64,000 bases of DNA, taken from the NCBI RefSeq assembly GCF_049306965.1, contig NC_133178.1, positions 57,623,001-57,687,000 of the forward strand. The letters are read 5' to 3'. Below the pieces are notes generated by a model, which did no database searches, was not told the DNA's origin, and saw only the letters and a program-made list of their open reading frames with translations. A program made the translations under genes and the position numbers. Shown one piece after another: positions 47,583 through 60,150 of the stretch. Position 1 is the stretch's first letter; each line of letters opens with the position of its first letter. This DNA comes from Danio rerio (lineage: Eukaryota; Chordata; Actinopteri; Cypriniformes; Danionidae).

Positions 47583-48986
47583 TATTTCACTATTCAATGT
47601 TCAGTGTATTCTGTGCTTTTTTATATTCCCACGAATTCACACTTGATGTCTTTAGGGATTTATTAAAAAAGAAAAAAAAGCAAGCTTTGGTGCATATTCA
47701 AAAAACTAACCATTTTGTAAAATATAATATTATTAAAACAACTTAATGAAAAAGACAATTAGATCTACTTCTAAAATAAGCTGACTAGATGCAACAAATT
47801 ATTTGCCTAAAAGTATTCTTTTAAACAATGTCCCCAATAATACATTGTGCCATCATGATCCTCAATAGCATTAGATTTCACTTTAAGTTTATTATCAATG
47901 GCTATCATAATAATGCATTATTTAATATTATAACATACAGTAAGAGCTATTTCACCAAAAGATTATTAAAGATTCTTGTACAGATTTTTTTTCCTGAACA
48001 AGTTTGGCCTATTCCTACACCAATTAATAAATGATCATAAAAGACTACAGCATACTGTTTACGATGCCCAGGCATATGTCTAAGAACGCACTACAGTTTA
48101 ACTTGACAAACACTCATTTAAAAGAATGAAAAGTGCTCTTATTAACACTTTACAGTGGGCTAGATCCAGCTATTTCATACCACTGAGTGAGCTGAAGAGC
48201 TCAGATACAAAAGCATGCAAGTGCCATTTGATAATTAATTCTAAAATAAGTATTTTTCTCAGGCAGGATCATATGTGTATGTAAAGTAATTAAATTTTTT
48301 ATGGCAAAGACTAGGTTCTTTACATTGCCTTTGAGTAAAACAAATACAAACACAGGAGCCTGAGAAAATGTTCATTTTAGAAGAAATGGCATTTAGAGGC
48401 TTTTACATCAGAAGTCTTTATAATAATAATGTAATTATAATTTGTTTTATTGATTTATTATTATATTATATTTCTATATTAATTAAAATGTATATAAACG
48501 ACGCGGGGCATATTTCTTTTACAAACATCATTGAGAATAGTTTATGTTAAAACATACAATAGCTAACACGAATTATATCAAATATACTAAATAATAATGT
48601 AAAATACTGCCATTTACTTGTTGTCTGTATAATTACTTTGAGATTAACAAATTATTGTTATTACTTATTAATGTTATTAATTATTAATAATTATAATAGT
48701 AATAATTATAATAATAATAAAGTTGGCTGTTGTTGTTGTTGTTTTTGAAAGTCTACTTTTACAACTTTGACACTCAAACCACTGCAGAAAGCAGTTGTAG
48801 CCTATGTCTTGCCCTATACAGATACATTTCTTAAACACTGTTAAAACCATTATATATTCTATATATATATTTTTTTATTTTCACAAGAGAGTGTGACTTT
48901 GAACGTAAAGTAGATTTCCTATTGTAAACCATAGGTCAGCTTTAGCTTTCGCCATGTGTTCAAAATGGCATAGGCCCTATTGCAGT
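47583..48986. other. Intergenic, no gene seen
   Basis: AT-rich spacer with short TAA and TTG runs. The frames at 47828-48034 and 48368-48550 have no recognisable content. Confidence 0.5.
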
Positions 48987-49399
48987 GGTGTCTTAGTTCC
49001 TGGAGCTCTGCTTAGTTTAGTTTTAACCCTAATTAAACACACCTGATCAAACTAATTAAATTCTTCAGGCTTCTTTGAAACCCACACGCTCAGAAATAAA
49101 GGTAAAAAATCCCTTTTTCTCTGGGTGTCTGGGTACCTCCTCCTTTTCATGGGTTTTATTCCAAACAGTAAGGTACATATTAATACCTAACCTCTAGATG
49201 TGTAATGCCTCATAGTAGCTTAAATGTATAAAAGTGAATAAAGCTGTACCCAAAAAAATATTAATGTCTACAAGTGTGTACTTTTTTGAAAAGGTGAGAG
49301 ATTACCCTTATTTCTGAGTGTGCTCAGCAAAGTGTGTTGAAGCAGGATTGGAACTAAAGTGTGCAGGACTGCGGCCCTCCAGGGACTGAGTTTGACACC
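48987..49399. mobile_element. hAT-like palindromic MITE interrupted by a second MITE
   Basis: The outer element has ends reading GTGTCTTAGTTCCTGGAG and CCAGGGACTGAGTTTGACAC, with interior AACCCTAATTAAACACACCT and GTGTGTTGAAGCAGGATTGG. Related copies are at 50304-50391, 60151-60333 and 60546-60735. It is split by another MITE at about 49085-49322. Confidence 0.7.
49085..49322. mobile_element. MITE with CTCAGAAATAAAGGTA ends
   Basis: The left end is ACGCTCAGAAATAAAGGTA and the right end TACCCTTATTTCTGAGTGT. Same family as 53236-53493. It is nested inside the MITE at 48987-49399. Confidence 0.75.
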
Positions 49400-49794
49400 C
49401 CTTTCCTATTCCTTTCCAACATTTTAACATTTTGAATTGTTTCTTTAAAGCTTAACATTATCCCTGTCACGTGTGTTTGGTTTCAAAGTATTTTTTACAG
49501 TTCAGCTTTTACCTTCTTTAGATTGACAAAAACAAGGCCTACTTCAGCTCCATTTTAAACGCAGCAATGGCAGCCGTAGACGAAAGCTAGGTGACCCATG
49601 ATTTACAAGCGGAAATCTACAGCTTAAAGCGTCGTGAAAACAAAACATATGGGCTAATGGTTTAAATTAATAGTATTTAAAAAAATAATAATCATTATAT
49701 TGGGTACAATCTTTCTGCAGTGGTTTTATTGTGTCAAAGTTGTGAAAAAAAGCCTTTCAAATAAAAAAAAATTGCCAACTTTGTTGTTGTTAAT

Positions 49795-49798
49795 TCTT

Positions 49799-49829
<31 letters not shown>

Positions 49830-49873
49830 TTCTTCTTCTTCTTCTTCTTCTTCTTCTTATTATTATTATTATT
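49795..49873. repeat. (CTT)n-(ATT)n microsatellite
   Basis: About 20 TTC/TTA units followed by ATT units. The arginine- and leucine-rich frames over it are artefacts. Confidence 0.95.
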
Positions 49874-49959
49874 GTTATTATTAATCTAAATGTAAGGCTA
49901 ATTATAGGCAACAAACAAATGAAAGTAGTTTTACATAATTACATCTTATTTGTATTGCT

Positions 49960-50080
49960 AAAAAAGTGTTGCATGCAGAACTGTTGCAAACAATTTATTT
50001 GTGTTGAATTTAAACAAACAAATTAAATTTAATAATGTTCAACTTAATTTGTTTGTTTAAATTCAGCCCAAATAAATAGT
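49960..50080. repeat. Palindromic repeat fragment
   Basis: TTGAATTTAAACAAACAAAT...ATTTGTTTGTTTAAATTCAG is an internal inverted repeat. A relative in opposite orientation lies at 45655-45760. Unclassified. Confidence 0.6.
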
Positions 50081-50303
50081 TTACAACCACTTAACGTAAA
50101 AAAAAAATAGTAAATCCAAATAATCATCTTTGAATAATTTTTTTCAGTCTACTTGTAAGTTGTTTAATGTTTTAGAATATGGCATATCTTTAACAATGTT
50201 TTAAAATGATAGGTCATCGTGCTTCATTTAATTTGGAAAACGAATGCATGTTTTTACCAAAGTAATACTGGTTTAAAAATGCGTGTGGGCCTGTAAAACA
50301 AAA

Positions 50304-50391
50304 TGAAACCTGCAGATAAGTGTGTTGAAGCAGGCTTGGAACTAAAATGTGCAGTGCTGCGGCCCTCAGGAACTGAGTTTGACACCCCTGC
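50304..50391. mobile_element. Half of a hAT-like palindromic MITE
   Basis: GTGTGTTGAAGCAGGCTTGG to GGAACTGAGTTTGACACC, matching the right half of 48987-49399. The left half is missing. Confidence 0.7.
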
Positions 50392-51179
50392 TTGGGGGTC
50401 TGTTTGATTCTTCATTCCTCAAGTTTTTATTTGCTGAGTGTCACAGCAAGGCAGATTAAAAAAGCAAAAAAGTTGTTATGTGATCTTTCAGAAGTTTTTA
50501 ATCAATAGTAGTCTGTGACTTTAATCTTGTATTATAAATATATGATGTTAACTTCACTGAGGTGATAATAAAAATCAAGTGGCTCTGCATACTGAGAGCC
50601 AGCAGTGTATTTGCCAGTTTTTAAAAAAAGATCTGAATCACTTAAAACAAACAGACATCAAGGATTAGCATATGAGTATTAACCATTGTGACATACTTCA
50701 AGCTGCAGTTCACTACAGCCAGAAATGTCTCATTATTGTTAAGATTCATACGCTGACTCTTGATGTCTGTATGTTTTGAGTGTTTCTGATGTTCAATGTG
50801 TTTTTATAACAGACCAAAGTACAGTTAGCTGTCATTATTAGTAAAGCACAGCATATGTACGGTAAAATAGCAGTTTAATAAAAAGGTTTACCATAAAATA
50901 TATAGTACAGTACATTTGTACACAACAAAAAATATTACAAACATTTAAATGAGTTTACCAAAATCAGCTCTTTTCCCCTTTACATTCATACAAAATCAAT
51001 TGTCTTTTTTTTTTACAAGCAACCAGTTAATGATTGCTCATGAATGTGTTTTAATCAATTCAGTTACTTAGGTCTACTTGACACCTCCAGCTTCTGTTTT
51101 TTTTTTTTTTTTATGAAATAAATATGCTTGCCTATGTAAAGGTTTTTAAGGGGCAAGTTATTTCATTATTATTGTAGAA

Positions 51180-51493
51180 GTTTTTTATTAGTTTTATTCT
51201 TGGTTTTATTTGAAATGCCAGAATTTATAGTATATCTTATAATTATATAAGTATTGAGTTCATAAACAGAATTAAGTAGTCTACAGTATTTACATTTTTT
51301 AAAAATGTTATACTGTACCACACCTGTCTTTTAACAGTTGCTTTATCTCACGTAATGTCAACAAAAAATTAAAACACATTTTTCTGACATGCAAAATTAA
51401 ATCATACACCACATGCTTTTAGTTAAAGGTTTTCAACACAATTTATTACTGTCTCAAAACATAACAGAGAGTTTGGAGCACAGTTAAGTGTGG
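51180..51493 (-). pseudogene. Fossil 3' end of a former hbae1 copy
   Basis: Within 51300-51493 the sequence repeats the 3' flank and 3'UTR of hbae1: CACACCTGTCTTT, TTAAAACACATTTTTCTGACA, AAATCATACACCACA, a poly(A) signal (TTTATT at 51442-51447, i.e. AATAAA on the minus strand), then ATAACAGAGAGTTTGGAGCA. It stops at GTTAAGTGTG, exactly where the stop-codon-proximal sequence of the intact gene would follow. The complete version of the same block comes next (51500-51779) and leads into hbae1 copy 2. So a second hbae1 3' end once stood here and its coding part is gone. Confidence 0.8.
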
Positions 51494-51779
51494 GGTAAGT
51501 CTTATAATTTGTGTCCATACTTTCACAGCATTATGTTCATTGACCAGTATACAGAATTAGGTAGCCTATTTAAGTTTTTATGTTAGACTTGCCATACTTG
51601 TCTGTCAACAATTCCTTTATCAACAAACGTAAAGTCAACAGCATTTTAAAACACATTTTCCTGACAAGCAACAAAAATAATGTAATGAAATCATACACAA
51701 CAGGCCTTTCGTTAATGTTTTTCATCATAATTTATTGTCTCAATACATAACAGAGAGTTTGGAGCACAGTGAAGTGTGT

Positions 51780-52374
51780 TTATCTGTACTTCTCAGACAT
51801 GGCCAGAGCCAGAGCTGAAAGGAACTTGTCCATTGCAACATGAGCCTCAGGAGTGAAGTCGGCGGGGAACAAAGTGGCCAGAACCACGAGGATGTTGTGG
51901 GACAGAATCTGCAGGAAACACAACAAACCAAATTAGTTTACAGCCACTACGAAAGTATCAAACTTGAGAACAACTGTTGATAGCGCTCACCTTGAAATTG
52001 GCGGGGTCCACACGCAGCTGGAAAGCATGGAGCTCACTGAGGTTCAGGAGTCCGGCATTAAGGTCATCGATTTTGCTGACAGCCTCAGCAACGCCTCCCA
52101 TCACAGTCTTGCCGTGTTTCCTCACTGGGGCAGAGCCTGGGCTCAGGTCTTTCCAGTGAGAGAAGTAGGTCTTGGTCTGGGGGTAGACAATCAACATCCT
52201 AGGCAGAAACAAGACTATCAGAGACAGGCTTGAAGAAAACACAATGTTTAAGCGTATAACAACACATTAATTGCCATACCTGGAGAGAGCATCGTGTCCG
52301 ATGTCGTCAGCCTTTCCAGCGATCTTGGCCCACAGGGTTTTGACGGCAGCTTTGTCTTTGGCAGAGAGACTCAT
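51780..52374 (-). CDS. hbae1: Embryonic alpha-globin hbae1, copy 2
   Basis: Exons on the minus strand are 52374-52280 (95 b), 52198-51991 (208 b) and 51908-51780 (129 b), giving 143 aa identical to copies 1 and 3. Haem histidines are at 60 and 89. Differences from copy 1 in exon 3 are silent. AATAAA is at 51736-51731. It is divergent from hbbe1 copy 3 with 3.2 kb between start codons; that spacing is inflated by MITEs and long TA/CA repeats. A truncated 3' end of another copy lies just downstream at 51180-51493. Suffix not assigned. Confidence 0.96.
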
Positions 52375-52430
52375 TGTGGAAGGATGACTTTGCAGCAAAC
52401 TTCTGTGTCTGCTGCCTGGAGGACTGGCTG

Positions 52431-52437
52431 TTTTATA
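52431..52437 (-). promoter_or_regulatory. hbae1 copy 2 TATA box
   Basis: TATAAAA on the minus strand, 57 bases before the ATG. The CCAAT of copy 1 is replaced here: the corresponding + strand position (about 52484-52492) reads CAGATGGGG instead of GAATTGGGG. Confidence 0.75.
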
Positions 52438-52657
52438 CTGCTCACAGGAAGCAGGGGGACCTCTGAGAGGCCCATAGTAAAGCGACAGATGGGGCTCCTC
52501 CCAAACAGTCCGCAGACATGCTTATCTTACACCCAGTGTTTGGAGTAAGTTGCTTAAAAAATAATTCATTATTAATCACATAATTAAAAATATTATTTAA
52601 ATGACTTTTCTGATGACTTTTTTTCCTGAAAAGTATCTTATAGTTATTCTATAAATA

Positions 52658-52860
52658 CACTGTAAAAAAACATATGATGAACTAGTCATGACGGGATATG
52701 TTTTAAGTTCATTGCAACTCATTAATCTAAGTAAATCATGTTTTCTCTATTTTAAAAGTTGCACAAGCTCTTTTAAGGCAGTTTAACTTAAGTTCAGTAA
52801 ACTCATAAGGTTAGTTTGATTCAGCTTAAAAATGTAAGGCAACAATTATTTTTTACAGTG
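52658..52860. mobile_element. MITE with CACTGTAAAAAA ends
   Basis: The ends are CACTGTAAAAAAA and TTTTTTACAGTG. The interior matches 31569-31778 and the split element at 60768-61310. Confidence 0.75.
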
Positions 52861-53041
52861 TAATATAAGTACTTGACTCAATAGTTAATCCCGTTAATTA
52901 AATTTACATTGTCATGAACTAATTTCTCAGGTATTTTTTTCCTTAGGAATCCAATTGTCTTATATATTTTCATTTAGTTTTAAAAAATATAATTTATTAT
53001 TATCATAATTATTTTGTTTTTGTATAGCAAAAATTATATAT

Positions 53042-53178
<137 letters not shown>

Positions 53179-53235
53179 GTAGCTGTAATTAAATGTACTA
53201 AAAATAAAAACGAATCCCTTTACTTTGTAATAATT

Positions 53236-53493
53236 ATACTCTCAGAAATAAAGGTACAAGAGCTGTCACTGGGGTAGTACCTTTTTAAAAGATACACATT
53301 TCTACTTGAAGGGTCCATATTGGTACCACTCATATATTAGTACCAACAAATTTGAAGAGGAACACTTTTGCACTGTTTAGGTATCTAACATGTACTCGTG
53401 AGGAATTAATATGGACCTTTTTGGTAAAAACTTGTACCTTTTGAAAAGGTACTACCCCAGTGACAACTCGCGTACCATTATTTCTGAGAGTGT
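53236..53493. mobile_element. MITE with CTCTCAGAAATAAAGGTAC ends
   Basis: The terminal inverted repeats (ACTCTCAGAAATAAAGGTAC and its partner GTACCATTATTTCTGAGAGT) extend inward as GTCACTGGGGTAGTACC, also inverted. Same family as the nested element at 49085-49322. Non-coding. Confidence 0.8.
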
Positions 53494-53929
53494 ACATGCA
53501 AAACACCAGGATTGTTTAAAGAATATAGCCTGCTTATGTCTTTAAACATATTTAGTCCCTTTATACAGGATGTAAAATATCTTTTTTTTTTTTAAAAAAT
53601 GACGTTTTTTGAGGGTGTAACTGGAACCGGTGAAAGAAAATAAATAAGATGCAGGGGTTTGTGGCAGTACTTAAATTACACTAAATGAGTGGGAATTTAA
53701 AATGGACCACATTTACGATGCCAGAGCAGTTGAACGTGCAATTACAAAGAATATGCATGCATTTACACTCACGGCAAAAACATACAATAAGCAATAAACT
53801 GCTTTTACTCAGTTTTGTTATAAAGTTTGTCCCTTTTAACTGAATTTTAACAATTTGAACAATGTGTGCTGTTTTCAGTGTATTTTTGCAGGGTCTGCAA
53901 AAGGTTTAACATATGCCCTAAACCGGTTA

Positions 53930-53990
53930 AAGAAAGACACACCCAAGGCTAACCTCATTAAACAAGATCTATAGCAAAAGTAGATCACAT
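53930..53990. promoter_or_regulatory. Shared CACCC/GATC block between divergent embryonic genes
   Basis: GACACACCCAAG followed by AACAAGATCTATAGCAAAAGT. A matching block occurs at 45848-45895 between the other divergent hbae1/hbbe1 pair. It is a candidate shared element (CACCC-type core), but could be mere paralogy. Confidence 0.5.
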
Positions 53991-54261
53991 GTTTAGGTTT
54001 TGAATAAAATTTTATGCAGGACACATGTTTCTACATGTAGCCTATATGTTTTATAGTAAATTAATGGCATTGTGGTATTTCAGATATACTTACAGATATT
54101 TTTTTTAAATTCAAATTTGAACTAAAATTACTTTAAACTTACTTAAAACAACTTGGCTAGGCTAACTTAAAAAAATACAATAAAGTTAGAAACAAGGTTA
54201 ATAACATTAAACATAACATCAAAGCATAAAATAACATAAAAACTTATGTTGTTGTCATGAT

Positions 54262-54994
<733 letters not shown>

Positions 54995-55011
54995 TATATA
55001 TGTATATACAT

Positions 55012-55026
55012 ACATACATACATACA

Positions 55027-55055
<29 letters not shown>
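55012..55055. repeat. (CATA)n microsatellite
   Basis: About 11 CATA units. Confidence 0.95.
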
Positions 55056-55061
<6 letters not shown>

Positions 55062-55369
55062 TATATTTTGTGTAATAAACACGACGGTAGAAACAGTTGC
55101 AGGTTTAAAAATTGTATAGATTAAAAATAACTTACATGAAGTATTTTTAAAATGCTTTCATTGATTAAGAGTTCAGTCCATCTGAAAAAAAAAGCGTTTT
55201 ATTAGGCTGTGTTGTTTAGCCTCAATTGTGGGATGTTAAAATATTCAAATGCAAAAAACTCTATATTTTTTCCTTTTAATATTTTATTATGTTTTACCAT
55301 GTAAAAGGCTGTCAGAATGTTTTTTTATATCATTAAATTGTTTGATTGCATAATATTAATAAAATTAAC

Positions 55370-55593
55370 TTTTTAGACACAGTCTTTGTAGATATTACTG
55401 GAGAAAATAAGCTGGTTGAGATATGCATCTTTTGGGTGTATGTGCTTGAACCATCCCACAAACCCATCACCCAATAGCCTGTAAAGGGGTGTGGTGGTGA
55501 ACCTCGTTTAAAAGTTCCACAGTGAACTCTGTCTTCACAGCACTCTTTAGCTTCTGTTTAAGACACTTAGTCTGAACATCTAAAGTCGAAAAC
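55370..55593 (+). promoter_or_regulatory. Conserved upstream block of hbbe1 copy 3
   Basis: CCAAT at 55471-55475, GGGGTGTGG at 55486-55494, TTTAAAA at 55507-55513. Nearly identical to the blocks before copies 1 and 2; similarity stops abruptly just upstream of GTAGATATTACT. Confidence 0.8.
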
Positions 55594-56219
55594 ATGGTTG
55601 TGTGGACAGACTTCGAGAAGGCCACCATTCAAGATATCTTCGCCAAGGCTGACTACGATGTCATTGGTCCTCAGGCTCTGGCAAGGTAATGAGTCTTGGA
55701 GCTTATATTCATAACACTAACATAAGGCAGGAGACTGGTTTCGAGACAGGGCTCTAATACAAAAATTTTCATTAGGTGTCTCATCGTGTACCCCTGGACC
55801 CAGCGGTACTTCGCCAAGTTTGGAAACCTCTACAATGCCGCTGCCATCCTGGGAAACCCAATGGTTGCTGCCCACGGTAAAACTGTGCTCAAAGGTCTGG
55901 AGCTGGCAGTGAAGAACATGGACAACATCAAGGCCACCTATGCTGATTTGAGTGTGCTGCACTCCGAGAAGCTCCACGTAGATCCCGACAACTTCAGGGT
56001 AAGCTGACATAGATTACAGATGTTTTTAAGAAAGTCTTTAGGTATCCATGCTGTGTGTCGATATAACCCTACTCTTGTGTCCTCTCACAGCTTTTGGCTG
56101 ATTGCTTGACCATCGTTGTTGCTGCTCAGATGGGTGCTGGATTCACACCTGAAGTTCAGGCCGCTTTCCAGAAATTCATCGCTGTCGCTGTGTCCGCTCT
56201 GGGAAGACAGTACCACTAA
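55594..56219 (+). CDS. hbbe1: Embryonic beta-globin hbbe1, copy 3
   Basis: Exons are 55594-55685 (92 b), 55776-55998 (223 b) and 56091-56219 (129 b), giving 147 aa identical to copies 1 and 2; histidines at 64 and 93. Silent differences in all exons (for example GATGTCATT for GACGTCATC in exon 1) and a shorter, more diverged intron 1 make it the outlier of the three. AATAAA is at 56281-56286. It is head-to-head with hbae1 copy 2 and convergent with hbae1 copy 3. Suffix not assigned. Confidence 0.96.
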
Positions 56220-56289
56220 ATACAAACACAGAGAGATTATAATGTTTCCACTAAAGAATGTGCTATTCTGAGTTGAAGCAAATAAATAT

Positions 56290-57227
56290 TTCACTGTTCA
56301 TTTTATCCTGTGTCATCCTCTGTTTCTTGATTTAACAACAAATTTCAAGCCTTGGTAGGAAATGTTGTAAACAGATCATTATTTGACATAATAGGTATTA
56401 ACTTTGTGCCAATCCTAAACTCATTACCTGTTTTTGATCATTTGTGAGTTTTACATGCTGAATCTGTTTGATTTACATGCATACCCTATAAAATGTTCAT
56501 ACAATAAAGTAATTTGAAATACAAAAAAAAGAAATATAAGTATGTAAAATAAAGTTTGATCAATCTATTATCAATTTATAAACATAAATTTTGAGTAAAA
56601 CAGTTTTTATTTCCCAAAAATCAAGTGTCCATGCATATACACATCATGCAACAGTGGAGTCAGATGCACTGCAGGTCTGATTTTTTTGTAACCTGTAGTA
56701 TTTCCATAATTTTTTTCAAATATGTTATGAATTGTCTTATATTGGAAGTAAACAGATATTTAACAATGTTATCAACAAAAATAAGGCTTTAAACTAAAAC
56801 ATAACTTTCTTGTGTGCTGTAAAGAAATCAGCTTTATCTAAAACTATGTTGTTCCAAATGTTGACATAATATAACTGAGAGAATTCAATATGAAGTAGAA
56901 TAAGGATGAACTCAATAAATTGTTACAGTCAGTAGTAAAAGTTTTCCATGATTTGCTAATAATGCTAATAGGCTTCTACATATGAGTTACTACTATTGTT
57001 ATTATTATTATGTTTCATTCTAAATTATATTAGTATATCATTGTTTTTAATAATTAGGCTGATATAAATAGCAGAACATCATTAAAAACCCTTCACAATA
57101 TTGCATGTTGTCGGTTGTGGCTTTATGTCTCATTTTACTTCTTTGTTGCTTGATGCTGATATTATATATAAACTGTTATTGAATAGATTTTAGTTCTTCA
57201 AAATTTTTTGAAAAATGTTTTAGTTAA
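56290..57227. other. Intergenic, no gene seen
   Basis: AT-rich spacer. Nothing recognised. Confidence 0.5.
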
Positions 57228-57366
57228 CTTTCCCAGAGATGGGTTGCGGCTGTAGGGGCATCCGCTGCATAAAAAAACTTGCTGGATAAGTTGGCGGTTC
57301 ATTCCGCTGTGGTGACCCCAGATTAATAAAGGGACTAAGCCGACAAGAAAATGAATGAATGAATGA
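57228..57366 (+). mobile_element. 5'-truncated DANA-type SINE
   Basis: Only the 3' third: CCCAGAGATGGGTTGCGGCT through GGACTAAGCCGACAAGAAAA, ending in ATGAATGAATGAATGA. Confidence 0.85.
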
Positions 57367-57399
57367 AGGTTTTAATTAACATTTGTTTTAACTAAAATA

Positions 57400-57935
57400 A
57401 TTACCTCTTTTGCATTGTTGGATCTGGATTCTCCATCTTCATTTTCACAATACACAGATTCTGAGTTTCATGTTGGACTAGTTTGCTGGCCAGTCAAGCA
57501 CTGGGATATCATGGTCCTTAAACCAGGTATTAATTCTTTTGGCATTGTGAGCAGGGGTCAAGTGCTTCTGGAAAATTGAATCAGTATCTCCATGAAGAGT
57601 GGTCAGCAGAGGAAAGCATGAAATAGATGACTGCACTGACATTTGACCTGTTAAACACAGTCGACCAAAACCAGATGACATGCTCCCCAAACCACCACAG
57701 ACTATAATTATACACTCCATACTCTGGAAACTTGATTTCCAAATTAAATACAAAGTTTAGTTTAATCTGAAAAGAGGACTTTGGCCCACTGAAAACAGTC
57801 TTCTCCTTAACCCAAGTAAGGTACCTCTGACATTGTCTAATGCTTCCTTCTGCTGACCAGCTTCATGGAGAAGCTGATTTGACTTTCCAGTAGGACCTGG
57901 CACTTGATCTACCATTTTTATGATTATGATTATGA
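57400..57935 (-). mobile_element. Tc1-like transposase fragment, minus strand
   Basis: The minus strand encodes GDTDSIFQKHLTPAHNAK and then TWFKDHDIPVLDWPAN, the catalytic-domain C-terminal part of a Tc1-like transposase. Weaker similarity continues left to about 57400. It lies opposite a second fragment of the same kind on the plus strand (58075-59760), with an ATT repeat between them. Confidence 0.75.
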
Positions 57936-57939
57936 TGAT

Positions 57940-57940
57940 G

Positions 57941-58033
<93 letters not shown>
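57940..58033. repeat. (ATT)n microsatellite
   Basis: About 30 ATT units between two oppositely oriented Tc1 fragments. The poly-Ile and poly-Asn frames are artefacts. Confidence 0.95.
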
Positions 58034-58074
58034 GCTATTGCTTTTATTTCTGATATTGTTATTGTTATTATTAG

Positions 58075-59760
58075 TTTTAAGGACCATGGTATCCCCGTAC
58101 TTGATTGGCCAGTGTAAGGATCCAAAATATCAGACCCTGAGAACGGTTATGGAATTTCATGAGACAAGATGCAATGTTCCAATGCATTTTCTAATCTGAG
58201 AAGTGATGAAGAAACCAACTGTTCCACTGTTCTATTCAAATCACTGTTGACAATGCAAACACAGGCTGGAGAAACAGAGCTACTCTACAGCAGGGGGTAA
58301 TGCGAAGAAGTCACCATTCCCCTACCACCTAAACCCCCCTTCTTGACCCTTATGTTACCTTCTGATTAGAGCACATTTCACATAAAATGTTCAAGGTTTT
58401 AACATGGTGTATCTTGCAGCACTATATTCACGTTTGGTATAATTTTAAATGTCTCTGTGTGATTGGTAAAGTGGTCTTAATTTTACAATAATATTTTACT
58501 GGTATATGTTGATTTGGTTTTTGACTTCTATAAGATCTTGATAAGATGCTCTCCCTCCTCAGAGATGGTTAAGTCCTCAAATTCACCAGGCCAGGGTTTC
58601 TGTGACACTTCTATTGTCTTGAATTTATGGCTGTTTGTTTTGACTTGAGTATATAAGGTAAGATGTGCTTTAGGACGGGGGAGATCTTGTAAAAAGACAC
58701 CCCATTGCAGCATCTCTGAGACTCATGCTGCAATGTACTTCTCTGGTCAGGTATGCATCTATAATTCTTTGAGTTATCTTTGATTAATGGATGTCGTATT
58801 GTTAGTCTCATCTCTGAATTGGCTTCCTGATGATTTAATATGTAATTGGCAGAATACAATTTTACCTGACAAATAAAATGTTAAGTTTTGATTAATTCTG
58901 GAGTTTTGCGAATTCATTGTATCCAGTAGATAAGAGGAGTCTTCATTACCTTTATTGTATGGCATAATTGAATTGATTAATAGTCACATATCATTATACG
59001 TAGGCATAGAGGCCTATAACATGTAGACCTTTTAATCATTTAACCACTGGAAGTAGCAAGTTGTATGGGCTTGGCTAAGGATCTGTTTTTTTAAGACTAG
59101 GTAAGCGTTAATGCGACCAGCTTATTCAAATATAGTTAATCTTGCATCCTCTGACTATTTTCAGAGTGACAACATATTGTCCGTGAGAAGATGCGCAAAC
59201 CCGGGGTGTAGAACTCTGAGCGATGTTGGTCCCTAATGAACGTACAATTAGAATATTGGACCTTAGAAAATATCAAAACTCTAAATTAAATCATAAATGA
59301 TGAATGTGATCCGTTCTTACAATTAGAAATACAATCTAAATTTTAGGATCATTGAAATTGGAGTCAGATTGAATTCGGAGCTAAAAATCTAATATAAATA
59401 AATTCTAATAAATAATAAAATTCTTTTCAGAAGCACTAGAAAAGGCTTTCATGCATTAAACCTTTGACCATGCTGTTAGTTTCATCATTGGGGTAATAGA
59501 TGGACTCCTACACCAGCAAGCTCACCTGATCTAAAACTCATAAAGAATCTGTGGGGTATTGTGGAGAGGAAGATGCCAGACACCAGATCCAACAATGCAG
59601 AAGAGCTAAAGCTTGCTTTCGGAGAAGTCATAGCTTCATAACACCTCAGCATTACCACAGGCTGATTGCCTCTATGCCACATCATATTGCTGAAGTAATT
59701 TATGCTAAAAAAAAAAAAAAAAAAAAAAAACCCTGATTAAGTATTGACTGATTTGCATCA
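58075..59760 (+). mobile_element. Tc1-like transposon fragment, plus strand, split by a solo LTR
   Basis: The left piece (58075-58112) encodes FKDHGIPVLDWP. The right piece (59513-59760) continues the same transposase C-terminal region (NLWGIVERKM, TRSNNAEELKL, ITPQHYHRLIASMP) and then an A-run (59707-59731). The two pieces are separated by the LTR at 58113-59512. Confidence 0.8.
58113..59512. mobile_element. Solo LTR of an LTR retrotransposon/endogenous retrovirus (fossil)
   Basis: The 1400-bp block begins TGTAAGGA and ends TCCTACA (TG...CA termini) and is flanked by the 4-bp direct repeat CCAG (58109-58112, 59513-59516). It interrupts a Tc1-like element at a continuous point in that element. 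Internally it has a TATATAAG box (58650-58657) and AATAAA (58872-58877), the usual LTR promoter and poly(A) parts, about 220 bp apart. No internal coding region is present. Family not determined; it is younger than the Tc1 fragment it splits. Confidence 0.75.
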
Positions 59761-60150
59761 TGTTCATACTTTTTGATCATCTAACATTTCTGCAATCATT
59801 TTTTACGGGTCTTAAGCAATATTGCAATGAATTTTAAGGTTTTATTAGCTGTAAGCCATATTCATAAAAAAAAAATTAAATAAATAAATAAACACTTGAA
59901 ATATATCAGTTTGAATTATACAATTAACAAGTTTCTTTTTTTTATTAAATTACTGAAATAAACCATCTTTCAATTATATTTAATTTTTTTGAAATGCATC
60001 AATAAATTGTTCATTATTGGATGTGTCTGTATTTTACTCAATTTTCAGTTAAAACAAATACAAAATACTTAGAAGAAGGAGATAATTACACTGAAGAAAC
60101 ATCATGTGTGAAGTACCACAAACATTAAGTGTGAATGAGTTACAGTAGCG

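Noticed and set aside
55717-56010. 97-aa minus frame over hbbe1 copy 3 exon 2
   Set aside because: Shadow of the coding exon on the opposite strand; not open in the other two copies at the same length.
57757-58125. 122-aa minus frame with long poly-Ile
   Set aside because: Mostly ATT repeat, with Tc1 debris at one side.
59551-59736. 61-aa plus frame near an A-run
   Set aside because: Out-of-frame reading of a Tc1-like transposase fragment.
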